Shown piece by piece: positions 1 to 14,090 of a stretch of 64,000 nt of DNA. The notes beneath the pieces are model-generated. The model did no database searches, was not told the origin of the DNA, and saw nothing but the letters and a program-made list of their open reading frames with translations. Position numbers and translations under genes: made by a program. Source of the DNA: Rhodamnia argentea (taxonomy: Eukaryota > Streptophyta > Magnoliopsida > Myrtales > Myrtaceae); NCBI RefSeq assembly GCF_020921035.1, contig NC_063150.1:248001-312000 (forward strand), given 5' to 3'. Positions within the stretch are counted from its first letter, which is position 1. Each line of letters starts with the position of its first letter.

Positions 1-39
1 CTTTACATCTGCTCTTTCTCCACTGGCTGTTGTTACAGC

Positions 40-900
40 TCGTGGTCGTAACTTATCACACGAGGATGTCCAAAAATGCCTTCTTAAATGGTAATCTTCA
101 AGAACAACTTTAGATGAAAAACCCCGCCCCCCTCCCCTTCCCGACATGACTGTCCTCCTGTCAAGGTTTCTTGTCTTCACTGAGCCTTGTACAGCTTGAA
201 GCAACCACCACGTGTATGGTTCTCTCAAAATTCAATACTATTGCTTAACAATATTTGGAAATATGATCGATGCGACATCTTCCTACTACTCAACATGTTG
301 ATGGCATGACCATAACTGATCACAACACTTTTGATATTTTAAATTTTCAATAATAGTTGAGTCATCATTTTGAGATGAAAGATTTGTGTTAATTAAGTGA
401 TACTCCTGGGTGTGTGTTGATGATAAGATCATAACTGGTCATGACACTTTTGATGTTTTGAATTTTTAGCGATAGTTGAGTCATCGTTTTGAGATGAAAG
501 ATCCGAGCTAGTTAAGTGATGCTTCTGATGTGTCCTCCGACTCTCCATAAATACTGTCTTACTCAAAACGAATATGCTTCTCGATCTAATTTCTCGTGCT
601 CCATTGATGGACAGTAAGATCTCTTTGATTTCTCTCGAAGGAAATGCCGAGTTGAATGCTTGAGATGGCCAACCATTTGAAGATGCTATCTTGTATCATC
701 AGTTTGTGTCCAATTTTCATTGCGGTCTGTTTTATCGAGGAAACAGACCATCACAAAGAAAATTACTCAAAAGTTCCTCATGGTAGACACCTCGGCTGTG
801 GCATTTGAACTTTCAAATCTAACCAACTTTGACCCAAGGTCAAACCTATTTGAAAACATGATCACATGGTGCAGTTGGATGGTACTTGCCAAAATTGTTC
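40..900 (+). mobile_element. Fossil of a Ty1/Copia LTR retrotransposon (pol fragment)
   Basis: Short stretches resemble the reverse transcriptase and RNase H parts of Copia pol, in the expected order on the plus strand. Near 85-125 there is an AFLNG-like stretch of reverse transcriptase, near 570-700 the region before RNase H, and near 720-800 the RNase H segment. The copy is clearly broken, with many breaks, and no LTR was recognised inside the window. It is old. The left end may lie outside the window. Confidence 0.6.
298..535. repeat. 119-bp tandem duplication, two copies
   Basis: Two adjacent units, about 298-416 and 417-535, share long blocks such as cataactg, cacttttgat, atagttgagtcatc and ttttgagatgaaagat in the same order at a constant offset of 119 bases. 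The copies have diverged moderately. The repeat lies within the Copia fossil, so it is a local duplication inside it rather than a separate element. Confidence 0.8.
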
Positions 901-1431
901 CTAAACGAGGGCGCTTTCTTGCCCTACCCGTGGCACGGCCTGCATAGGATTAAATGATTGTAGGTGCTTCAAGATTGATTATGACCACTATCTCATTCTT
1001 TGTATAGGTCTATGACCCTCTCGTTGCACAATTAATGATGACCATGATTAATTAATTCAGGAGTTACCTGAGGTATATTTATTCTCTGAGGATCCAACAT
1101 TTGCCATGGCCTACGCACGTGGCAACCCGTAAGTGCAATTTTAAGCCGTGGGATAGGGGGAAAATGTCGAAGAGAAAGTGAGTATTAGAATATATATAAT
1201 GGTTTACCCTAATGTTCAATTACTAGGCAATAATTTAGCTGGATTGATTGTTGATTAGGCCATTAATACACAAGCCATGGGTCTCCATCCATGAGGAAAA
1301 GAAAAGACAACATAGCATCACTATCAGAAGTTGCTGCATATGATTGAATGCCAATGGTTGCGTCTTTGCATCTTGTCTGTCCTTTTTCTATATGATTTTC
1401 CTCTTCCTTGCAATTCACAACTTACCTAATG

Positions 1432-1478
<47 letters not shown>

Positions 1479-2289
1479 GAGTACAAACAGAACCGGAATT
1501 TCTAAAGATTTACTATTATATTGTACAACAATTGATTTTGCAATAATTTTGTGCGTGATTAGGAAGTTTTTACGAAATGTTACGACATTCCCGTACTTAC
1601 TAAAGACGGTACATCATGGTGTATTAATGAATGTGAAAACGGGTTTTAAGTTTTGATTCGCGTACAAAATCTTAGACTACTTGTATCCTATGCTTCTTTT
1701 GAAAAATTGATGGGATATAACAAGGACATAGACATATATCATCTGCATCTCTATACTGTGTGGCTCATGGCCTACAACTGCAACTGCTACCTAATGGTCG
1801 CTTTCCTTCAATCTACGTTTGAGTCTAAAATGACCACGTCCGAGTATGTGTGGGGGGGTGTTCGTGCGCGCGTGTTTTTATTAATATTGTGTTTTGATGA
1901 CTCGGGAATACACACGTGAAGACAAGCCCCAACTCGAAAACCATGGAGAGTTTCATGAATTAGTTAAGCACATGCCATTTAGCCTGCGCACGTGCCCTTG
2001 ATTGAGAGTAATCGGGGTACATAAATAAGTGAGATTCAAACGGCTGACCTGACCTCTAGTTTTGATGGAAATCCTCCAACACCACAGCCAATCACAATTG
2101 TAGACGATTTGATCTATAAAACAACCAATACAGTTTGATTCATCGCCTCAACTTAGTAGTACCTCTAGAGTCCACTTCTTCCCCATACTACGAGTGAAAA
2201 AGAAAATGTAAAGACTACCGTTAAAGCAGCCCAAGCAAGACTTACTAAATCCATGTAAATTTTGCCCCCTATCTTTATGAATGAATTAT
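901..2289. other. Intergenic, no gene recognised
   Basis: Apart from the CT microsatellite this stretch holds only short open frames without recognisable domains. It is AT-rich. I see no transposon ends or RNA genes that I can support. Confidence 0.6.
1434..1474. repeat. CT dinucleotide microsatellite
   Basis: An uninterrupted run of about 20 CT units. The surrounding short open frame simply reads through the repeat and is not a gene. Confidence 0.95.
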
Positions 2290-3150
2290 TCCATTATTGT
2301 TCACTAATAATAGTGGAACCACTGGCATAGAGTCAAAAAGGGATTATGACCCAACACCATTGATCAAAGGCTCTAGTAAATTTGTTTTTAACAAATTCTT
2401 AAAATTCTTATAGGAATTTTTTTTTTCTAGTAGAATCGGAAAACGTTAAGCATAAGCAAAATATGCAGTGACCTGTTTAGAAGTATCAGTGGAATCTTCC
2501 TAAGATGTAGGAATAATAAGACCTATTCCATCTTTTCTTGTGTTTATCTTTAGAAAAGGTATAAAAATCTAAAAAATAGAATGTCAAGATAGATCGTTAT
2601 TTATCACACTCTTTTATTTCTCATTTGATCTAATTCTTATTGTCTAAGGATTGTCCCTATGAAATAATCGGAGAACCACCTATTCCATTCTTGACTAGGG
2701 TTTATTTTATTGAAAAGAAAGAATTTCTTTTTTTCATTTCAATTTTAGAAAGAAGCCAATTTTCCATCGAATTGTTATTGGATACTGAGGACTTAGAGAC
2801 TCTTCTGAGTCTGTATAGAAAGTATCTTCAACCACTTTCCACAACCACTAATTCGATTTTCCGTCGGGCTATCCAATCTAATTCACGATCCGGTAATTAA
2901 ACACCACATTAGTAGTGGAAGGGAATCAATAAATATTTATATGAGAACCCTTTCACCACTATAATCTGTCCTCGAATCCTAGAGGCAAGGATTTAGAGCA
3001 CTTTAGCTTTTAAGAGCCAAACTTTTAGATGTTTAGGACCCAGAAAGCAAGTCTCAAGAGTCCTTTTACTTTGTTTGCTTGTGCTGGAGAAAAATTCAGC
3101 GAGTTATATCAGCAAAACGAAATAAGAGATTTGGAGTTTTTTCTTGATCA

Positions 3151-3220
3151 AGCGACACCCGGATTTGAACTGGGGAAAAAGGATTTGCACTCCCCCGCCT
3201 TACCGCTCGGCCATACCGCC
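3151..3220 (-). pseudogene. trnC-GCA: Relic plastid tRNA-Cys (GCA)
   Basis: The reverse complement reads as plastid trnC: a GGCCGAG D-loop side, a GCA anticodon before AATCC, and a TTCAAATCC T-loop. The 70-nt length is normal. The two ends no longer pair well (GGCGGTA against TGTCGCT), so the acceptor stem is damaged. The tRNA probably does not function in the nucleus, where the organellar promoter is also absent. Confidence 0.85.
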
Positions 3221-4164
3221 AAAAAAAATGTATGATATCCTACAAAATAGCTGAAAAAGTCTCCCTTTGTTTGCATCAAGGGGGGATTCCTAAACTTCTT
3301 TTTTTATTAGACTTGCATCTTGAATCCCGTTTTCTTAAATTGAACCCTTACCCGAAAAGAAAAAAATCCTTCCCAATTTCCATTATATTATAACATAGCA
3401 AATAGAAGTATATGTAAACACAGAACATAAATCGTTATCCAAATATCTAATTGGATATCATATCTATATATGATGCCTATAGAGAATTATCAGTAAATTG
3501 CAGTGCTTCAATTTTTCGTTCAATAAATGGAATAGAAAATGGAAATTTTGATATAGCATAGCACACGCTGTCCCGAATAGAACTTTGAAACATAGATAGC
3601 TATCTACACGTGGTTAATAAATAAAAACTTTATTACTATGTTACGCCCTTCGATCGTATTCTACTAAAAAAATGTAAAATAAAAGTCTCTCTCTTTTATG
3701 CAAATCATTTTTTAAAAAATAGAATCCATGAAAAAAGTTAAGTGCTAAAAAAATATCAACTCTATATGTTTTTATGATTATAACGTCTTTATATCATCGA
3801 ACGGATTAAATCCTAAATCTGTTTATTTTTCCGGTATCCAATTGGATTAGAATATGTAATATCATAATAATGGTAGAAATGGAATCACTTTTTTTTATAT
3901 ATATATTCTATCCAAAACTCCATAGGTCTAAGTGGCATTTATTAATTCCGTTCGATTTTCTATCTGTCACAAAGTCCAATTTGAATATCAAATTTTCTTT
4001 GTTCTGTCGTTCATATGCATTTAATACATTCCATATATGGGGGTGGGTCAAATTTCACGCGATTCGGTAAACAAAATAGAAATTCCATCATTGCTAAATA
4101 AATCTATATGATTTGATGAAGAATGGGTCCATAATGGAATTTTTTTAGAAAAGGAAATTCAAAA

Positions 4165-4876
4165 TGCTCGGGGATGGAAATGAGGGAATATCTACAATAC
4201 CTGGTTTTAATCATATACAATTTGAAGGATTTTGTAGATTTCTTGATCATGGTTTAACATAAGAACTTTATAAGTTTACAAAAATTGAAGATACAAATAA
4301 AAAAAATTGAATTTCAATTATTTGTGGAAACATATCAATTGGTAGAACCTTTGATAAAAGAAAGAGATGTTGTATGTGAATCACTCACATATTCTTCTAA
4401 ATTATATGTATCTGCAGGATTAATTTGGAAAAACAGTAGGGATATGCAAGAACAAACTCTTTTTATTGGAAACATTCCTTTAATGAATTCCTTGGGAACT
4501 TCAATAGTAAATGGAATATACAGAATTGTGATCAATCAAATATTGCAAAGTCCCGGTATATATTACCGGTCAGAATTGGACCATAACGGAATTTCGGTCT
4601 ATACCGGGACCAAAATATCAGATTGGGGAGGAAGATTAGAATTAGAGATTGATTGAAAAGCAAGGACATGGGCTCGTGTGAGTAGGAAATAGAAAATATC
4701 TATTCTAATTCTATCATCAGCTATGGATTCGAACCTAAGAAAAATTCTAGAGAATATTTGCTATCCTAAAATTTTCTTGTCTTTCCTAAACGACAAAGAG
4801 AAAAAAAAAAATGGGGTCAAAAGAAAATGCCATTTTGGAGTTTTATCAATAATTTGCTTGTGTAGGCGGAGATTTG
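4165..4876 (+). pseudogene. rpoB: 5' fragment of plastid rpoB (RNA polymerase beta subunit)
   Basis: Translation starts like plastid rpoB ([15 protein letters not shown]) and continues with [49 protein letters not shown] and GGRLELEID. These are the N-terminal ~235 of about 1070 residues. The frame is broken: GAA has become TAA after the GLT codons near 4258, an A-run near 4300 shifts frame, and the codon after LELEID is a stop at 4654. The gene is truncated at the NUPT edge. In plastids the product is the beta subunit of the plastid-encoded polymerase; this copy is dead. Confidence 0.92.
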
Positions 4877-6566
4877 CCTTTGAATAAAAGGAGTCAAGTA
4901 TTAGTATTTCACGTCACGTTTACAATTATAATTGGCCCCGATGCCGCTATCCAGCTTGTCGACATCTCTATTCTACCTTGTTCTTTGACATTCCTCACTT
5001 TACTTTTGAAAGGATTAGTATTTCACACTAGTAACATCGGAAGCCGGATGAAGCCATAAAGTGCTTGAGAGGAACATGGAACAATTTCAATTGATACTCC
5101 AATGCCAGGAGGTCGGTGAGGAATGTCGGAGTTATTCGAAGTTGCTGGAAGTTGAAGGACGTGCACACATGTCTGTCATTTATGGAGACTCAATGAAATA
5201 CTGAACTTTGAGGAGTCCACAGGTAGAGAATAGCCAACGGTGAGAAGCCGCTTCAATAATTGAATAAACAGAGATTCATAGTGAGAGGTATAAAATGGTT
5301 AGAGGACAAAATAATGGCACGTGGCAAACCAATTGGCGGTGAATGGAATGCCCCATGTAAGGAGGACGATGGGTTGTCCCATGTCCGGAGGACACGGGTC
5401 GATATCGAGTGTATTAGAGAAGGTTAAGGAACAAGGTGAGTCATTCCTAACATGGGATGCTTCCAAGTTCATCAAATAAAAAAAAAAACTCTCTATGACC
5501 TCCTAATCGGACAGAGATAACTTAAGACGTCATCTCTAATTCTAAGCTATCCTTGCATAAAACTTTGCTTTGTGAAGCAAGCCTAGAACAAATCCTCAAG
5601 CAAAGGTCATTTGTCAGCAAATCTGAGAGACACAAGCATCTACTATGCATAAGTAAGAAAAATGACTAAATTATGCATTTACGAACTTATATTATATGAA
5701 AATTATCCAACACCTCAGATGGGATGAAAATATCCGGGTTACAATCCGGCGAGATATCTTATTCGGGCGAACAAATGCTGCTTATGACTCAACAGAGAGA
5801 AAAAGGAGGGAATTGATGTGAATCTACTACTACAACTACTGGTAAGGATCGCAAACGAGGAAGGAGACTTTCTTTCTGACGATGGTTGGACCATCATGCA
5901 TCGGTTCATGTGTATTTGCAAATTTCATCAAAAGGGGGTAAAGAAAAGGAAAAAGAAATGAGATAGAGACATTAAAAAAAAAAAAAAGAATTGCAGTCGA
6001 TGCGACGTCAAAGTTTTAAGAGGTCTCTTTCCCTCTTTTCATTGCAACCACTTTTGTTTCAATTATTGGAAATTTTTTGGGGCCAATTCAATCATTGTGA
6101 TCGAATCGCGCAATAGAATGGACCTCTCTTTTTGGGGGCCAGACAAAGTTCTTTTTATGGGCTTCAAGGGTTTGGATACTAGATTCCGGTCCATGACCAA
6201 CTTATCGTATTATGTCGTATCTTATCCCGTCAATAGGTTATGTTTGATGCACAAACAGTGGTCTCAAATTGTTTTCCTTTTTCCTTAGGCACTCCCTACA
6301 TGTGCTCGGCCCTCAAAGTTGCGAATGATGCTTCGAGTACTACTCATTTGCCTTACCAAACATTTGCAAGCACTAGTAAGTACTAAGTAGCTCAACTCAA
6401 GCGCTAGAAAGGTCGCGATATCGACCAAGAATTCGGATGCACGAGCTCATATGAGTCTAGTCGGTACAAGTTATCAGCTGTCGTAATTGAAGAGATTGCG
6501 AGAAAATGTGTGCTCGACGATTGAACTTTCTCCGCAAGAATAGACACTGAAGATTCTTTAGGATGA
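4877..6566. other. Intergenic, no gene recognised
   Basis: Only short open frames without recognisable domains. The stretch directly right of the NUPT (4874-5059) has a 61-codon open frame that I could not assign. Poly-A and poly-T runs near 5480 and 5970 are simple tracts. Confidence 0.6.
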
Positions 6567-7262
6567 CTATTCACTTGACGGATTTACTGGCTTCCCTTTC
6601 TCCCTTAGCTTGGCGATGGATTCTTTCATGGCTTCTTTCCTCTTTTTGCTGGCTAGTATCTTCGCCTGAACACCGCTCACATTTGGGTCCCTTTTCTCCT
6701 CCGGTGGAGATGGCGGCGGCCTTCTCGCGGCTGCTGTCACCCTCTGCTCCCCGATGCCCAAGCTCAATGAACCAACCACGAATCCAAGCGCAACGCTCCT
6801 GTGCTTAACATATTTTTTGTTGAAGACGAAGCAATAATGAAATGAAAATGTGCATTGGGATGATTTCGAAGTGGCATTCCTAATTCTGGCAATAAAATGG
6901 CATTGTTGAGTCCTAACCACAGGGGGGCAAAGAGTTATCATCCCTGATAGTGTAAGAAAATGAAATTTGAAAGGCTCTTTTGCCGAGTCACACATTAAAC
7001 TAGAATGATATTTGAACGACTTCTTTTGTCAAATTAGAAGCAATAGTTATACGCAGATGTCTCTCCAGATTTGAGTCGACCATGAAAATGTGAACACGGA
7101 AACAAACCTGCGGTGGATTCGGATTAGTTTGTCATCAGGGCCTTGCTGGCACGCTCTAAGAACTCCTGCAATCGATGGAGGCAATGTCTTCTGATTCGAT
7201 TTGCTTGAGAGGGCGGTGGCCGCGGCCAGAGGCGGAGATGCTGGGTTTAGTGAATGACTCAT
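6567..7262 (-). CDS. Small predicted plastid protein, two exons, function unknown
   Basis: Exons are 7262-7108 and 6798-6567, joined CGCAG/GT...AG/GAGC in frame, giving 128 residues. The start is the ATG at 7262. The first ~50 residues are rich in Ser, Ala, Lys and Arg with few acidic residues, like a chloroplast transit peptide. A hydrophobic stretch (VALGFVVGSLSLGIG, about residues 54-68) ends at an AAARR, which could be a thylakoid-targeting or membrane segment. After it come a proline run with PPEEK, then a basic, helical tail (SGVQAKILASKKRKEAM). This resembles small conserved plant proteins of unknown function that I recall as plastid-located, but I cannot name a characterised family. 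The localisation is an inference from composition. Confidence 0.7.
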
Positions 7263-7949
7263 GGTTTGGAGGCTACTCAATTTTTTTTTTTTTTTCCCCT
7301 CTTGCGATTCTTTTGGTCCAAAAGAGGGTGGCCGAGTCTTGTGGAGTTAAAAACGGTAATGTGGAGAGGAACTGATGAGAGTCCGAAGTGGATAGTGTTT
7401 TGAGCTTGGACATCAACAAAAGGAGGAAATTCATTGGTGGAAACTAGATAGCTTTCTCACGCGTGGGCCCTTATGAGTGGCTAGGTTCGTTCAGCCTCTT
7501 GGGGCTTTCACTTGGAATATGTTCTTTTGATTCTCTCTCGCATTGAGATCCACCAATTTCTTGACCCCGTTACTTTACGAAATAAAAGACGCGATTGCGA
7601 TTCCACCTTGCAGTGGTTTCAAGTTATGCTGCACTTGAGCTTTTTTGGGCAATTCATGGGTGGATACACTAGTTCAACACTATCATAAGTATATGGACTA
7701 AGCACAAACATCATTTTATGCCATCTGAGCCTGAACACAGAACCCATGAGCAAGTGGTATGCAAAACCAGGATGTCAGCAGTTTGATCTGCAATTATTGA
7801 TAAACCCAAACCCAGAATTAAAACTTCCACTCATTCCAAAATTCCGATATGAGGTCGACATCAAACAAAAAAACAAATAGAGAAAACCAAAAAGGTTACA
7901 AAGTGCTAAAAGTACTAAGTTCTGAAATCAAAGTTGCAAATACATAATT
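7263..7949. other. Upstream region of the small plastid gene and 3' flank of RPL5
   Basis: A T-run at 7281-7295 follows the start of the small gene. About 690 bases separate this start from the RPL5 stop, and both genes lie on the minus strand. The part next to 7950 should contain the RPL5 3' UTR, but no exact polyadenylation site can be called. Confidence 0.5.
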
Positions 7950-11232
<3,283 letters not shown>

Positions 11233-12189
11233 GTCGGAGACGATGTGGGGTGAGACGGCTGGGAGAGAATGAAGAAGCGGGTTTCCTCTCGAGCAGCAGT
11301 GAGAAAAACCCTAGCTCGTCGCGCGTCTCGAGATGAAGCTGACAATTAAAATGCAATGGGGGCGTATCTGTAATTTCGACCGGTGGGTGGGTCTACTGAG
11401 CATAGTGAGCAATTCCACATGTGCGATGGGCCCAAAACAAAAGTGACTGAAGTCAAGCCCATTTATAAGCCCATGAAAAAGTGAATGAAGTCAAGCCCAT
11501 TTAGAAGCCCATGCCATGTCGCATACCTCGTTACTTGGTTTTGTCTAGAGATCCGCTTTCACTTGTCAAGGAAAATCGTTCAAGTCATTATGTTGGTGTG
11601 ATATCCTTTTGAGCAATGGAAAATCCCCCAAAATACAATTTTGTAGTTAGTACACATCGAGAGCATCTCCAGTACGTTATGATGCGACAGTTCTTCAAAT
11701 TTAGTGTGTCCTGGATCATCCGAATTCGAAAATTTGATTGCCTAATAGAGTCAACCAACAGTTAAATTTGAGCTCGATTCAACTCAATCGTGCAAGGCTT
11801 GATGCTTGGCCTGGCCTTGATTTTTCAAGCTCAAAATCAAACTAATTATGATTATATCAAAGCCGTAGCTAGAATCGAGCAACTCCAATATCCAAAATTA
11901 ATCTTTCCTCCCAACTCTCAACTTGAAATTTGAGTTTTCGAAAGAAGATAAATTTGCCATCACCTACCTGTGTAGGTGATGGCAATTGAAGGCTGTTTAG
12001 TTTAAGGTGTCCAACGATCGGACACATGATGTGTAGGGAAGGGAAGCTACCCCTTTCGCTCAAAGCAGTGTTAGGAGATGAGGGACCATCGTATGCCTTT
12101 CTCTTTTTTTTTTGGTCGAAACCATCGTACGGCTTCATGAAGCTCATTTTTTGTAGCATCCCAGGCACCACATACTTGCGTGCTCTTCT
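11233..12189. other. RPL5 promoter side and intergenic DNA
   Basis: The 100 bases upstream of the RPL5 start are pyrimidine-rich on the coding strand, as often seen in ribosomal-protein leaders. No clear TATA box was found. The rest is unassigned; the minus-strand open frame at 11869-12171 has no recognisable domain. Confidence 0.45.
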
Positions 12190-13389
12190 TTAATCTGATA
12201 TTAAATTATAATATAGGCGCATGCGAAAACGATATAGAAAATTAATTAGGCTATACTATTTACAAAACCAACAAATGACATGTGCGCCTGGAATGGGATA
12301 TGGCCATATAGGTTATATTAATCCGTATTTGTACAAACGAGTGCATGAGAACTAGGGTTATACAAATAGTAACTCCTCCCAAACCATTACCATTATCGTC
12401 CATGAGAACCACCATTGCCACCACGCCTGGTTAGCTAATCTGAAAAAGGTTAAACCACGAAAAGTGAGCTATAAGCTTAGCAAGGACAAGTCTAACACGT
12501 CAACTATTGGAATCATCAATCACTTATTAGTCATGCCATAACATATTCGGCTGGTACACGAGCAAACCACAAACCATTCAATTCAGGACTAAGATATGAT
12601 CATCTAAGCATAGTATCAACATGCAAATCATCAAGACTTAATTACACGCCCGTACATAGCTATCGCCGCCCCTATATTGCGACCCACACACGATTCATAG
12701 CCAATCTCTTTTGAGACATGCAAACCATTTTCAAGGTCCAGCGCTCACCAACACCGCCTATGCCGCACACCTCACCCACGACTAACCACACACCTCACCC
12801 ACGGCTCACCGCCTATTCGACGATCCGTCCATTGCATCAGTTCACCCAAACCTCGAGGGGGTCTATCGTACTCAAATTTAAGACATGCAAATAGAATCAA
12901 CAAACCAACGATTGATGAGTTAGACAAGTCACTCGCTCAATTTCTCACACCAAATGACCACGAAACTGCCGTGCCGAGTTCGAGCTCCTCCTCCTTCCGC
13001 ACAAGCACGATCAAGAGCCAACGAGAGGGAGAGTAGCCGTTGGAAAGAGAGCACGGACAGGCAGAGGACGAGAGAGTGCGCGGGCGCGAGCAAGAGGAGG
13101 AAGAAGGATAAGAGGGCTTCTTGGGAGTTCACCAAATAATGGAGAGAGAGAACTTGGGTATTTATAGGAGATGTGGGTGCGCCACTTGTCCCCCTCCATG
13201 TGGCGTCACTTGTCTGGACTCATTATGTACAAATTTCACTAATTGTACCGATTTTGCACAATAATTGACCCCTATAATCCAGCACACTGAATAATTTAAA
13301 TCCCTGAACGACACTTTCACTGTTAATCCAAGCCAGATAAATGATATTTCGCTTATAAATTTCATCTAGCGGAAAATCGGGTCGTCACA
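12190..13389 (-). mobile_element. Fossil LTR, probably Ty3/gypsy type
   Basis: On the minus strand the segment starts TGTGACGACCCG, a start common in plant Ty3/gypsy LTRs, and carries a promoter-like CTATAAATACCC about 0.23 kb downstream (13167-13156). The other end, near 12190, abuts a sequence resembling an initiator-Met primer-binding site. No coding domain follows and no matching target duplication was found. It is a lone, broken and probably old LTR of about 1.2 kb. Only the family type and the approximate limits are claimed. Confidence 0.5.
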
Positions 13390-14090
13390 ATTTTTGCCCT
13401 GGTGATCGACTACCTCGAAAAGCTATGAGAGCCTTCCATCAAATCCGATGCAAGAACGATGGGTTAGTCCTTCTGAAGATAAATTATTTACAAACAGCGA
13501 CGAGGAAATTATCCTTGCATTTGCTCAAGTATTTTGAACATCCCGTCAACGAATAAGTCGCTCCAAAGAAAACTGAAACTTCTAATTACAACTCATCTTG
13601 CAAGTTCACCAGTTTCTGGAAAATCTATGACAGCGCAATCTATCACGGAATCCTACCTCGTGCACCATCTGGGTTCTGATACCATCCACCGTTCTTCAAT
13701 CACAACAATCAGATTCCCACCAGTTATTCTGGACATCTACACAATCTTTCTCGCCCATCAACCAACTGCAAATCAGAACAGTAAAATTTTCATTTCCTGT
13801 CCATCACGTCCATCCCTGAGGCCAAATTCCTCAGATATGCAACGATAGCTGTTTTTAACCAAGCGTCTCTCTGCCCCTTGTGATCATTTCGTGGGTACTG
13901 ACATGCTGTTTTGGGAGATTCAGGTGGAGTCATTTGACATCTGTTATCACACATGAATAAGAGGGGTATGATCAGTTTTAATGGCATAAGCATCGCTGTC
14001 GCAAAGTATATAGAGAATAACACAAGTACTTGCCCAGTTGAGAGTTTCGCTTCTGATGAGTATATGTTCTGGCCTTGCAATATGAACCTA
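13390..14090. other. 3' flank of the CASTOR-type channel gene
   Basis: This stretch lies between the fossil LTR and the channel stop codon. It should contain the 3' UTR of the minus-strand channel gene. The plus-strand open frame at 13534-13848 has no recognisable domain. Confidence 0.5.

Larger units (their letters stand above)
2290..4876. other. Nuclear insertion of plastid DNA (NUPT): trnC-GCA to rpoB segment
   Basis: The block contains a relic plastid trnC-GCA on the minus strand, a spacer of about 0.95 kb, and the first ~235 codons of plastid rpoB on the plus strand. This is the relative order and orientation of these genes in land-plant plastomes. The right edge is sharp: rpoB similarity runs to a CVGG-like codon stretch near 4873 and then stops. 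The left edge is uncertain. The 2.3-3.1 kb part resembles the plastid spacer beyond trnC but holds no gene I can name. In-frame stops and a frameshift in rpoB, and a mispaired tRNA acceptor stem, show that this is a nuclear relic and not the plastome. Confidence 0.85.
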
